A stretch of DNA of 64,000 bases, taken from contig JANFOE010000055.1 in assembly GCA_025667525.1 (NCBI GenBank), positions 124,001-188,000 of the forward strand, read 5' to 3'. Both the position numbers and the translations under genes were made by a program. The notes beneath the pieces are model-generated. The model did no database searches. It was given only the letters and a program-made list of their open reading frames with translations, and was not told the origin of the DNA. Below are positions 1 to 10,553 of the stretch, one piece after another. How positions within the stretch are numbered: position 1 is the stretch's first letter; every line of letters starts with the position of its first letter. Source of the stretch: Glebionis coronaria (lineage: Eukaryota > Streptophyta > Magnoliopsida > Asterales > Asteraceae).

Positions 1-1121
1 GAAAATATGGTCGAAGATCATGAGCAAACTATATCCACCCTGTGAGCAGATTTATCTATGGCCGAATCAGCCATAACGGAGCGGGCAAACCATGCCGCCG
101 CTCGTTAAGGTTGGATTGCGGAGCTAGAGGCCCAGGCCCAGTCGCTACGAGAGAAGGTGTGGTCAACCTCACACCATTTTTGTCTTATGTCTATTGTCTA
201 TGTAAATTGTTTCATTACTACTTGATAACAAGAATCATTAAACCAACAAGTAGCAGCCGCAGAAACAACTACTCAATCTTTGACCAAGGATCTGGCTACC
301 ATCTTCAAGGAGCGTGATGACCTGCACGCAGCTGTTAAAGGTGAGGAACAGCTGGCCTCAGCCTTTATGGATTACAGGGTCAATCATGAGAAGGTCGTGG
401 AGGACCGGCTAGGCGAGATGGACACGCGACTGGACGCCATGGCTGTGGATTTTGACGAAGAATTATATCCCCATATTCTCACATCCATTGCTTGTTGTAC
501 ATAGATGATCGGTTCTGGTCTGAGGTTGGCCGTGAACAAGATTGTTGACTCCCCCGAGCTTGCCCAACCGTTCGCAAACGTAGTATCTGATGGTATTGAC
601 TGTGACAGGCATGAAGGGCTGTTGGCTGGGGCCGAATGGATAGGTCAAGGAAAAGATATAAAGATACATGCCTATCACAAGCCAGAAGCTGAAGATAAAA
701 TGACTGCGTCGATGACAACCTTAGATGAAGTGGAGTATCCATTGCTAAACAAGATTGAGGAACTGAAGGACGCGCCTACTGACCTGGTCATGGAGCAGCT
801 ATGCATGGAAGTAGACTTCAACTCACAGCTCATAATCCTAATCTATGCGGATAACCCTCCCTCCACGAACACATGGGCCCTTAAGGGAGAGAAGAGTCCG
901 GGGGAGGCCATCAAACTAGTTTATACCGCGCCCTAGGGAGGAAAGGAAATCGCCTCATATGCCTCAAGCCTACAGTAGGGTCCGCCCACTTGCCAAGGAC
1001 TGATGGAGTTCCCATGACCGCCCCAACCAGACCTGGTCCCATCCTACTATTAGCAAATGATGCTGTCCCTGAAGGATCAACATTAGCATCGTTGATGGAA
1101 CAACGTAAGGAACTAGGGTAA
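1..1121 (+). pseudogene. Tat-1 antisense gene, 3' half (coiled coil plus conserved C-terminal domain)
   Basis: Plus-strand, so antisense to Tat-1 gag-pol. About 1-158 encodes a coiled-coil-like stretch. A probable intron follows (donor AAG/GTGTGG near 158, end near 250), then more coiled coil (about 250-460) and a conserved block with LYPHILTSIA, GLRLAV, VVSDGIDCDRHEG and NKMTASM-like motifs that matches 57,073-57,567 of Tat-2. Where Tat-2 has GRRWMVGHG, this copy has a TAG stop (502-504) at the Trp codon. The first frame ends at 934-936; a second frame stays open from about 925 to a TAA at 1,119-1,121, so a frameshift probably separates off the true C-terminus. Similar proteins occur in Asteraceae annotations with a 'putative gypsy type transposon' N-terminal domain (from memory). 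The cellular role is unknown. Confidence 0.75.
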
Positions 1122-1829
1122 TCCATGCTTCCTCATAGATGTATTGTATGTTTATTAAACATGAACTTAGGATTTTGCAATATTCGTCCGTGGATGTCCA
1201 CGGCATTTAAACACTTGTCATATTTTGTATAACATTTTGTGAACTTCTTGGCCGTGACTTTCATGAGACTTTGTATGGAATTGAAACCTGACCTTTAGAT
1301 AGATATATGTATATCTCTGCATGATGAATCACGGCTTACAAAGTCAAAGTCTATAATTTACGAGACGTGCACAGTGTGACTTTATCATGTCCGGCCTTAA
1401 ATGAGGATGGTATGTGGAAACTTATTACAACGTCTTGTGAATAAGGTGTCTAGTAAGGAGTCTTGGCCCGTGCCGCTGGGGTTGCATCCCTCTTATGCGA
1501 CTATGTTGAATTATTAGGTTCGCTTAATCCTCTTGCTCCACATGGGAGCGTATAGTACATGTACAGTTGAATGAATGCATATGAATAAGAAATAACACTT
1601 AAAAATGTGAACAAAAAATAATCCTAAGTACACACAAAAGACGCAATTTGGACAAGAACAAGTCGTGGAGCTAGCTAGGCACCACGACGTTTTATTATCA
1701 CGGTTACGATTTTTTGACAGAATGATACAATCCTAAGACAAACAGAGCCTAGAAAACATAAAAGAAAAATTATATGGATATTTATTCAAGCTGTCTACAG
1801 CGAAATGTCCATGCGGAGGCTGTAGCCTT
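1122..1829. other. Tat-1 spacer between antisense gene and integrase
   Basis: No coding signal on either strand. About 1,420-1,570 is clearly related to 58,010-58,150 of Tat-2: both have a CTTGTGA..AAGGTGTCTAGTAAGGA stretch followed by GGGGTTGCATCCCTCTTATG. This is therefore element sequence where the two convergent transcription units (antisense gene rightward, pol leftward) should terminate. I see no clear poly(A) signal. Confidence 0.7.
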
Positions 1830-2960
1830 TTAGAGATAACATCTTTGAGGTTGCAGATGTTCCATGTATGATCTAAGTCACGGCCCTCCATGTCATGCAA
1901 CTTGTACACCCCTATCCCCAAAGCTTCCGTGACTTCGTACGATCCTTCCCACTTTGGTCCTAGTTTTCCTGTGATCTCCGCGCGACTTGGCTTGTTTGTA
2001 CGATAGGAAAATCCCCCGGTCGAAAGGAAGCGCCCTTGACTTTGGAGTCGTAATAAGCTTTCATCCGTGCCTTAGCTTTAGCTTCCTTTATGGCTGCTAC
2101 CTCCCTTTTTTCCTTTAACGGGTCTAAATTAACCATGAGTTCCTCGTCGTTCGTGACGACAGTGATCTCCGCCGTACGGGTTGTTGGCATTCCAATCTCT
2201 GTTGGTATGACTGCCTAGGTTCTATAGGCTAATGCAAATGGAGTATCCCCATTAGCCGTTTTGATCATTGTTCTGCGGCCCATAAGACATGTGGTAGTTC
2301 TTCCATCTACTTGGCGCTTCTCTCATCTAAGCGCCATTTTATTCCGTCACCTAGGATTCTATTCGCCCGTTCCACTAAACCATTAATTTGTGGGTGTTTA
2401 ACTGATGCGAAACACCGTTTGATGTTAAGCGACGCGCACCAGTCTTTGAACGGATTGGCCGCAAACTGCTTATCGTTGTCCGAGATAATCTACCCTAGTA
2501 AACCAAAACGACACACAATGTTTTCTTAAACAAACTTTTTTACCTATTTTCCCATAATTGTAGCTACCGCCTTAGCCTCTATACAGCGAGTAAAGTAGTC
2601 CATGGCCACGATCAAGAACTTAACGCCTCCGACTATAATAGGAAAAGGACATGCTATGTCGATTCCTCACTTCTAAAATGTCCATGGGGATGTGATGGGT
2701 GTCATCTCCTGTTGTGGGTGACACGACACTGGCCTATGCACCTGGAAATCGTTACATTTGAGAATTATATCTCGTGCGTCTCGATGCATAGTCGACCAAT
2801 AGTATCCTGTTGCATAGAGTTCGTGCCACCATTGATCTGGAACCGATGTGCATGCCACACGAACCTTCATGAATTTCACTAATCACATAACTAGCTTCGC
2901 ATGGACCAACACACCATAACCACGGCTATAAGAATGAGCTCTTGTACAAGATACCATCGC
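1830..2960 (-). pseudogene. Tat-1 integrase
   Basis: Ty3/gypsy integrase, which would insert element cDNA into the chromosome. Pieces in several minus-strand frames line up with the Tat-2 integrase. The zinc-binding N-domain region has YYWSTMHRDARD..KCNDFQVHRPV, where the second Cys of the normal CxxC is Phe. The core fragments include IVCRFG and GLVERANR. The C-terminal part includes GASFRPGDF and VYKLHDMEGRDLDHTWNI. Stops interrupt the core, for example the TGA before ENIVCRFG that Tat-2 also has. Frameshifts scramble about 2,000-2,300. Not functional. Confidence 0.82.
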
Positions 2961-2964
2961 GGAG

Positions 2965-3570
2965 TTAAAACTGTTGTGACTTCCTTTTAATGCGATGTGC
3001 CTCCGTTTCATCGTTTGGAATGGTTTCGTCTGGTAAATAGTTTATGATCGGGGTCATCCATGTATGTTCTTCCTCATCAACTATTGTCGTGACCTCTTCC
3101 CCTACACTGGATTTATCTTTGAGTATTTCCACCAACACTTGTTTGGAGATATGGGCGAAGCTCGTGGATTCGATTTTGCTAAGAGCGGCTGCCTTCTTAT
3201 TCTCGCCTCTGGGCACCTGCTTGATAGAGAACTTGCCAAAACTAGTGATAAGTGACTTGACTTTCTCCAGATATTGGACCATGTTCTCCTCCTTGGCTTC
3301 GTACCCTCCTAGGATGTGGTTTGCGACAAGCCGTGAGTCCACGTAGGCTTCAAGGTTATGTACCCCCATCCTAGCCGTGATTTTTAAACTTGTAATCAAT
3401 GTTTTATACTTTGCCTCATTATTCATAGTTGTGAATTCAAAACGTAAGGAGTAGGTGAACTCCATGCCCTCCGGATTTTGAGTATGAGGCATGCTCCTGA
3501 TCCGTCCGTGCAAGAAGATCCATCAGTAAAAAACACCCATGGTTCAGTTGGAATCTATTCCTTTGGTACC
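2965..3570 (-). pseudogene. Tat-1 second (archaeal-type) RNase H domain
   Basis: This is the extra RNase H typical of Tat elements, lying between the ordinary RNase H and the integrase. It starts at TDGSSCTDGSG (about 3,525-3,500) and continues through RFEFTTMNNEAKYKTL, LEAYVDSRLVANHI and RGENKKAAALSK. Compared with Tat-2 the catalytic Glu (NNEAEY) is Lys and the last catalytic Asp (KKADALS) is Ala, so two of four metal-binding residues are gone although most of this stretch remains one open frame (3,513-2,965). Confidence 0.82.
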
Positions 3571-4185
3571 ATTGGATCGTCCTCCTCCGGTTACTCGATT
3601 ATGAAATCTTCCAAGATTTGGCCCTTGACGGCTGTCCTTGGTCTATAAGAGATGTTGTGTTCCCCGAGTAGGACGCTCCACTTCTGTAGTCTTCCTTCCA
3701 CGTCTGTTCTGGAGACAATCTGATTTATTTGCTGATCCGTGACAACCATAATTGGGTGCACTTAAAAGTACCTGCGTAACCTTTTCGCGGCGTAGACCAA
3801 TGATATGACCAACTTCTCCATTGGTAAATGATTTAGCTCTGGCCACAGCAACGCTCTGCTTATGAAGTAGACCGGAGTCTGGACTGAATCCCGATCAGTC
3901 ATGAGGACGGCGCTTATGGATCCGTATGTAGCGGATAAGTACATGATTAGCTCCTCCTTCGGTCGTGGGGAGACTAGCATAGTAAGAGCCGCTAAATGTT
4001 TCTTGAGCTTCCCAAACGCCTTTTCTGCTTATCTTGTCCAGCAAAAGTCCGCTTTCTTCATGCACTTCTTGAACGTTTTGAATAGACAGAGTGACTTCTC
4101 TGTGGACTTTGAAAATAACCTGTTAAGCCTGGCCAACTTTCCATTAAGTGATTGTACCTCCTTTAATGTCTGAGGGGATGGTAGC
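3571..4185 (-). pseudogene. Tat-1 first RNase H domain
   Basis: Counterpart of 60,768-60,121 in Tat-2. Recognisable pieces are LVSPRPKEELIMYLSATYGSI, VLMTDRDSVQTPVYFISRALL and the connection segment with KEVQSLNGK. The normal role is removal of the RNA strand during reverse transcription. Several stops and frameshifts break it. The left end of the RT frame just above (TAG at 4,184-4,186 before LPSPQ) coincides with a stop at the same codon in Tat-2. Confidence 0.75.
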
Positions 4186-4772
4186 TATATCACATCGTCT
4201 GTTTTCTCCGGGAAAGGTTTGATGCCATCCGGGTTTATCATGTATCATATGAACATTCCTTCAGTTGCCCCAAATGTGCACTTTTTAGGATTCAACTTCA
4301 TGTTGATTTTTCTCAAGGTATCAAACGTCTCCTGGACGTCGTGGAGGAGTTTGTCCTCTGTATGGCACTTAATAACCAAGTCGTCGACGTAGACTTCAAG
4401 GTTGCGACCAATCTGTGAGTCAAAGGCTTTATCAACGAGTCGTTGGTATGTCGCGCCTGTGTTTTTTAGTCCGAACGACATTTTCTTGTAACAATTCACG
4501 CCCTGATTGGTATGGAATGCCGTCTTCTCCGCGTCTTCCTCCGCCATCTGATGGTATCCTTTATATGCGTCGAAAAAACATTTAAAAGAGTACCCGCATA
4601 AGGATTCCACATTCCAATCAATTTTTGATAACGTATAGCAATCTTGTGGGCAAGCTTTGTTCAAGTATGTGAAGTCCACACACATGCGCCAGCTTCCATC
4701 TTGCTTCTTGACCATGACCAGATTGGAGAGCCACTCGTGGTAATAGACCTCTTGTAATTCCTGCGTCCACCA
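4186..4772 (-). pseudogene. Tat-1 reverse transcriptase, central and C-terminal part
   Basis: Ty3/gypsy RT. One open frame from 4,715 to 4,245 carries DFTYLNKACPQDCY, FFDAYKGYHQ, MSFGLKNTGATYQRLVDKAF and the catalytic YVDD at 4,380-4,391, then LNPKKCTFGATEGMF. Relative to Tat-2 two codons after KGYHQ are missing (6-nt deletion) and a stop follows EGMFI. The N-terminal part lies at 22,609 onward because copia-1 is inserted here. Across the junction the protein reads VILDEVRKLVDAG, then an indel shifts the frame before EVYYHEWLSN. Confidence 0.88.
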
Positions 4773-5355
4773 TGTTGGGAATAAAATTAGCTAAGTCACT
4801 CAGACGGTGACAAAGGGATTTCAGACGATGACAAGAAGAATTGAGGAGCTGACAAGAAATATTGAGTCGCTGACAAAGGAAATCCCAGCCATAAACAACT
4901 AAGTCAACATGTTTTATTTAAATTAGGAAGACAAGGACTAAATCTGCCAATGATGAAATCTTCAAGCTGGTGGACAAAACATGAAGATAAGAATTGCAAA
5001 TATATTCTTAATGTTTAAAAAGATTTAGTCATTAAGTTATGGTATATTGTGTCTCTTCCTAAAATAGTTTATCTTCACTTTTTGTACAAGGCTCCTTAAC
5101 CTATAAAAGGAGGCCTTAGGGTTAGACATTTAACACATCTCTTCCACATATTTCACAACACTTTCATTGTAATCATTCATTGATTTTATTAATCAAAGTA
5201 AAAGTTTGGTATTCATATATTGTTTGTTTGTTCTTTGTTCTAAGTATTAGTTTCCGCATAATACTTAGATTGTTGAATACAAAAAGTTTATCTACGTATT
5301 ACTCTTGATTTATATCGATAATACAAAGCTAATCGATCTAAGTTTGGGATCAACA
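4773..5355 (+). repeat. copia-1 5' LTR
   Basis: 583 bp, TGTTGGG...CAACA, directly followed by the PBS. A TATA box CTATAAAAGG lies at 5,101-5,110, placing transcription start around 5,130-5,145. It contains imperfect repeats of an 'agacg(g/c)tgacaa' type near 4,800-4,870 that differ in number from the right LTR. The partner LTR shows several substitutions and small indels, so it is older than the LARD inside it. Confidence 0.92.
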
Positions 5356-5357
5356 AG

Positions 5358-5369
5358 TGGTATCAGAGC
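5358..5369 (+). other. copia-1 primer binding site (tRNA-iMet)
   Basis: TGGTATCAGAGC two bases after the 5' LTR, complementary to the 3' end of initiator tRNA-Met. It is the standard primer site for minus-strand synthesis in Ty1/copia elements. Confidence 0.92.
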
Positions 5370-5469
5370 TTGTTGAGAAACTTTGATTTGAAGAACGAAA
5401 TCCAATATCGTGAGGTGAACTAGGCTAAGGAAGAAGGTGAAGAAGAATCTGATGATGTTTTCAGTTAAG

Positions 5470-6047
5470 GCCACGTCTACTTCAAGTTCCACAAGTTCCA
5501 AGTCATCTTCGTCATCTGATAATGAGGTATGTAATGACTCTTCTTGTAGGATAAATACTAAAAACTTAATAAAGAAATTTTAAAGCTAAAATCATATGTT
5601 TTTGACGTAGAATGCAGGCTAACAAATTATAAAATGGCACTTGCACAAACTGAAGGGATGATAGAAGAATATAAGAAAATGGAATTTGATCTTAAGGATC
5701 AAATAAATGTTTTGACTTGGGATCTTAAAGTTAGTAATGAACTTAGAGATACTCTAATGAAATCTAGAGTATATGTGCAACTTAAGTTTATTGAAGCTAT
5801 TAAGGATAAGGAAAATGTAGGGATTAAAAATAGAAAGTTTGATAAAGCCAGCCAAACCCTAGAAAAATGTGTTAGTGAGCAAAGAGACCATGGGGATATG
5901 TCTGGGATTGGGATGAAAGAGTATGCTGCTATCCCACCACCTACTGGAAACTTTTAGGGTGTCCTTAAGAAGGATCTCTCTTGGACTGGCATACCTGGAT
6001 TACAAGAGAAGGAATTCATTCCTTCACCACGTGTGTTTGGTCTTGTT
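5470..6047 (+). pseudogene. copia-1 gag, first part (coiled coil)
   Basis: Starts with a Ser-rich tract (STSSSTSSKSSSSS around 5,470-5,515). An open segment at 5,634-5,957 follows with ALAQTEGMIEEYKKMEFDLKD, typical of the coiled-coil middle of long copia gags, ending in IPPPTGNF before a stop. The frame then continues to PSPRVFGL at the LINE junction. The usual N-terminal gag domain is missing between the PBS and the Ser-rich tract, which suggests an internal deletion. Stops near 5,461-5,466 and 5,580 and at 5,955-5,957 break it. Confidence 0.72.
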
Positions 6048-8308
6048 TTTTGGGTAAAGGGTAAACAAACCCCGATAAAATATATTCCCAAAAGTGTTGA
6101 AGTACAATGGAATGTAGCTGGAATGCTACATTAACCTCAAGCAAATGCCTGAACAACCACTACATCATATGACATGCCATATGATCCTACTAAACTATTA
6201 CAAAACAAATAACACCAATAGGAAAGAACCACCTAAAGGTGCATTTACAATGTAAGTAAAACATCATTACGGCTAGCACTTAGAGTGAACATCAGGCTGA
6301 CGAGAACCATGCCGATCATCAATCGATATGACTTCTTCAACCTCACTATCACTATCATTAACCACATCTTCCTTGGTTTTAAACCCGTCCTCCCAATCTG
6401 TACCATCATCCATCTTATCTCAAAGAGCACTAAAAGAGTTATGAGAACTCTTATCCTTATCATTAGTCTTAGCTAAAAATTCGATGTTTTGTTATTCAAG
6501 AAACCCTTCTTAAGCATCAGAGTTGCCTTCTTAGGATTCTGACCCGTAGCATTTGTTTTAGAGGTTTCGCCTCTCTTAACATTACGAAACTGAAGATTAA
6601 GGGCTGGTTTTGTTAATTTAATACCTGCAACTTGTGGTTGCTTATTCTTACCTTTATTCTTCTTGTTCTTTACCACCTCAAACCCATCATCCACCACATC
6701 CTTAGTAGCACGAACAACCACTGCCTTGTGCACTTTTGGACACATATCGCTAGTATGATCAAAGATCAAGCATGTAGAACATCTCGGAGGTCACCATTCG
6801 TACTCAATATCAATCGTAACCAATGAATGCCCTTTATCACGACCTTTAGGGACAACAGTTACCATCGAATCCAATAACTCCATATCAGCTGAAACCTCAA
6901 TGAGCGCCCGAGCATATGTGCTTCGACCCCACGAGTTAACACACATATTACTCGTATAGGAATCGAACATAATAGGTGTGCCAATTTGGGTCGTGATAAG
7001 ACTAAGACCAACCTCCGAATAAGCAACAATCGGAACAAGATGAAGCTTAACCCAAATTGGTGCTTTCTTAATCTTCGCCTTTTTCAAATCAGTAGTAGGC
7101 GACCAAATATTCAAGATCATAGGAACTGTCCTAATCAACCACGGGCCATTTCCAAGAACTCCTTCCATTCCTTCCTTCGTATAGAAATGGAAAAGGAAGA
7201 AATCCTCATGCAATTGAACGCGTATCAAACCAAATAGAGCCCACGTATTTTTAACATAGTTTTCCACCAATGGGAAAGCTAAACGCTTACCAATAAACTG
7301 CCCGTACAACGTGTGCGTAAATCGGGATTCAACCTCTTCAACAGCAGCATACAGAAGTGCAACTCGTGCTCCGTCAACATGCTCATCACACCGCAATTCT
7401 GAGATCTTCACCATCTTAGGATTCGATTGTTTTAGACCACCCTTGTTTTGAAGTATTGAGGCAAACGAACCCATCTGTGTAACATTTGCATTTACATGCA
7501 ACTTAGCACAACCCTGATTCAGAGAGCCCCTCTCCTTTTCCACATTAACAACATCACCATCTTCAGCAGCAGGTGTCGCATCAGCATGTGCCTCAACCCT
7601 CAGCGATCCTTTCACTGTCTGCTCATCAGCAATATTGATTGACGTTGTAGGCTGTACATTAGCAACCTCCACTCGTTGATGAATCCCATCATCAACTTGA
7701 TTAAGTATCAGGTCATCACCATCTGATTTAGGGTATGCAGCACCCCTCGAACCATTATTATTTGGATTCATAATTCCAGCAGCACCATAAGCCGAAACCC
7801 TAGCAGCCGTAGACCCTGCCATGGTCTCCCTCAAACGCTGCATTCGTTCAGATAACGCATTAACATCAATAGGCGTATGCCCTTCATTACCATCAATTCC
7901 CCTATTATCTATGAAATAACAAACCCTAATACAGTAAAACCATAAAAAAACAGAGCCGTCACTCCCTTTCACCCTAGAACACCTTCATAAAACGAACAAC
8001 CAACAAAAAACAGATCGTAATCAAGAACCACGATAGGAATTTAGAACTTAAACACTCAGTAGCCGTACAAGCCCTAGGAAACCCTAATTCGTTTTGACCA
8101 GATTTTCCCTCCAGTCACACAAACATAAACGTAAAAGCAACAGAATTCTGAGATTTAGTTACTTAACAATCACGTTATGTGATAAGAAAGGTAAAATCAG
8201 AAATCGAAGAACAAAAAAAGATGATCTTAGGCAGCGGCGGCTAGAGAGACATTTTCCCCACTATATCTTTCCATGCAACCTTAGCTCTACCCCTCTTAAG
8301 ATCACCAT
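6048..8308 (-). mobile_element. LINE with ORF1 but no ORF2, inserted in copia-1 gag
   Basis: The minus-strand element runs from a GC-richer 5' end (about 8,308) through ORF1 to a 3' UTR ending in an A-run (T-run at the left edge). The duplication TCTTGTT is at 6,041-6,047 and 8,309-8,315. Removing the insert restores the copia gag frame across VFGLVEEYNKK. The 3' UTR (6,048-~6,140) resembles the end of the other LINE (about 43,400-43,484): both have ACATTCC.TTGTACTT, an AATATATTT(T)A stretch and CGGGGT before the A-run. No endonuclease or RT ORF lies between ORF1 and this 3' UTR, so ORF2 is deleted. Confidence 0.85.
6273..7972 (-). pseudogene. LINE ORF1 protein (DUF4283-like domain plus zinc knuckle)
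   Basis: RNA-binding nucleocapsid-like protein of plant LINEs. The main frame (7,972-6,791, 393 codons) has a variable acidic N-half, then a DUF4283-like domain from about residue 190: SRFTHTLYGQFIGKRLAFP, WALFGLIRV, FHFYTKEGMEGVLGNGPW, APIWVKLHLVP, ending IDIEYEW. A TGA at 6,791-6,793 interrupts just before the zinc-knuckle segment (PPRCSTCLIFDHTSDMCP), which continues in the same frame with a Lys/Asn-rich tail. A second stop lies near 6,420 and the terminal stop is at 6,273-6,275. The start is uncertain: the 7,972 ATG is the most upstream, but an internal ATG (MAGSTAARV) is equally plausible. Confidence 0.83.
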
Positions 8309-9228
8309 TCTTGTTGAGGAATATAATAAGAAACTAACTGACCTAGAGCAATGGAAGCTGCCAACCCTTTTCTCTTTGTTAAGGGTGGCCTTCTTAGTGA
8401 GAATCCAGCTGAACTTAAACCCATTGTTGTGACTAACCCCACCACTGGTAAACCTGTTAATCTTGGCTCACCAATTAAGCACAAACCTAGTGTTAAATAT
8501 GCTGAAATGTATAGAAAACCTAGGTCACCCCAAAGCCAAGCAAGTGTGAATGGGACATGGTTTTATCAGTCTAAGCCTAGGTTTGTGTCTAAAAAGGCTT
8601 GTTATACATGTGGGAGCTTTTCTTATTTGGCCTATAAGTGTGTCAGTGGCTCTAGATTCAACGTTGACAATAGGTCAACCATGGTCAAACCCAGACCTTT
8701 TGTCCAATCAAGTCCCCAAGCCACTAGACCAGCTCCCTTTTTTCTAAATAGACTAATACTCATGGACAAAGACTCTTTCAAAAGACCAACACTTGGTCCA
8801 ATAGACAGCGTGTTCCTATAGAAAACCCTAATTCGCACGCTGACAGGAACAAATCACACGCTGATAGGGCAAGACAAGCCGGTGACAGAACTAGGTTTGG
8901 TATGAAAATGCCACAACTAGTTGATGTCAGACCTTATGTTAGACCATATAAACAAAGATACTTGGTTAATAAGGGTCAAGGGTCTAAAGCATCATCCCAC
9001 TTAACTTGGAAACCTAAACAAAAGCAAAACTCTAATGTTAATGGTATTTCAGTGACTTGCAATAGATATAAATATCTTGAGAAGGTTATTACTAGACTTA
9101 TTGGAACAAATTGGGTGATTAGGTCACAAAGGGATGAACACGGATTTGTGGTAAAGAATAAGACCACTCTAGTTGAACAACTAGATAGATCCAAGTCTGA
9201 CAAGGCTTGGATCTCCACAAAAAACTAA
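8309..9228 (+). pseudogene. copia-1 gag, second part (zinc knuckle)
   Basis: Continues the gag after the LINE: VEEYNKKLTDLEQ, a frameshift, then 8,351-8,821 with ANPFLFVKGGL, PSVKYAEMYRKP and KKACYTCGSFSYLAYKC. The knuckle matches CX2CX4HX4C except that His is Tyr or Leu, so zinc binding is probably lost. A stop at 8,819-8,821 and a frameshift lead to 8,902-9,228, basic and ending DKAWISTKN, resembling the gag-protease junction of this copia type. It would coat genomic RNA; here it is broken. Confidence 0.78.
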
Positions 9229-10553
9229 TTTGTTTTCTTTTTGAGCAGCCTATCTAAAAGCAGGTTAATGATAAAGGATATTGGGATAGTAGATGCTCAA
9301 GGAACATGCATTGTTGGTCTTTCCACTATTTTTATTTTTATCCACTGACATGTTATCTCTACCTATTGTCATGGGAAAGGTAGCCTCTGTTGGTCTGTTT
9401 TTGTGGTTTTTATCTAACTATGCAGGAAAGTGGAGCTACATTTAGATGGATACAGAGTTGAAAATATTTATTTATGATGGTTGGAATATTTATATTCCTA
9501 TCTTGAAATGAAACATTGCTTCTTCACATATAATGATGTGTATGCTTCTGTTAAGGGGAGGTAAACCTTTAGGTTTTTGGGTACTCTTAGAGCAATATTA
9601 TCACAATTCTAGATTGTGTCCACTGGTGAGTGGGAGTTTGAAATTATGATCTCATGTTTTTATAAATTTGGTTAATTTATATCTCTCGAGGCACTGTAGT
9701 ATGCACGTAATTAATTTTTCATGCATGCTGCCAAGACATTTGACCTAGATTTGGGATTGGTCGGATGGGAGACTTTGGGTATATGCTTTGGTTTACTTGG
9801 GGAGTTGAAAAGGTTTTATATGAATTAACTTCCTCTTTGGGGCATTTGTGAACAAAGGACTCTAGAGTTCATGTGTGTCTATCATGCTTTTGCATGAGTG
9901 TATGCATGAACAGTGTTTGTCACTCTTGCTTATTAGAGTCTAGTTAATTTGCTTAGGATTATTACCTTTTTTTATGTTCTAACTAAAGTTTTCTACATTC
10001 ACAAGTCTGTTTTATGCTATGACATCTTAGCTGGTGTCATTTATAAACTTCTTTATAATCCCAAAACGTTTCATCACCCTTTCATTTTTAATGAACTTTT
10101 GGATATCTGGAAGCCTAATGATCATTGAGATGTTTTTCCTAGTGATTAACATCTAGTAGCAACAGAGGTCACTTTCACAAGGGTTAATAGTGTTATCGAG
10201 ATGGCTGAGACTATTGTCACTAGCTTTAATGCAGGTCAAGTCAGTCTTATCATTAATTAGTCCATCCCCATGTCCTATGAATAAACATTGAGGATTCATT
10301 TCCCGAATGTGAATGAGGATAGTATGAAACCTATGACATTAATAGAATTGAAGAAAATCTGTATTAGCTTGCAAAAGCAAAATACAGAACTGGTACAAAT
10401 TGTCAAGGATCACTGTTTTGAACTGATAGACTTGTTGTTTTGGAAGTTGATATGAAGCCATAAAGGATATTCGTGCTTCCATCCTTTGATACTAATCTTG
10501 GAGATGAGTCTTAAAAAGGGGAGGAGTAATTAAATTTGAGTGACAAAAGTTAT
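9229..10553 (+). other. copia-1 internal remnant after gag (protease relic)
   Basis: About 9,275-9,310 reads GYWDSRCSRNMH, which looks like a decayed copia protease start (normally W..DSGCSRHM with the catalytic DSG). Beyond it no integrase, RT or RNase H motif can be found on either strand. The rest is AT-rich DNA with short ORFs only. A purine-rich AAAAAGGGGAGGAGT at 10,513-10,527 precedes the LARD. Confidence 0.55.

Larger units (their letters stand above)
1..4772 (-). mobile_element. Tat-1, left part of a decayed Tat-lineage Ty3/gypsy retrotransposon
   Basis: Minus-strand pol order (RT, RNase H, second RNase H, integrase reading right to left) and a plus-strand antisense gene beyond the pol 3' end match Tat-2 at 53,599-64,000 throughout. 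The element enters the window already inside the antisense gene and is cut at 4,772 by copia-1, resuming at 22,604. The flanking CACCA (4,768-4,772 and 22,604-22,608) is the copia-1 target duplication. Two RNase H domains plus an antisense downstream gene are hallmarks of the Tat clade. Many stops and frameshifts make it non-functional. The left LTR lies outside the window. Confidence 0.88.
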
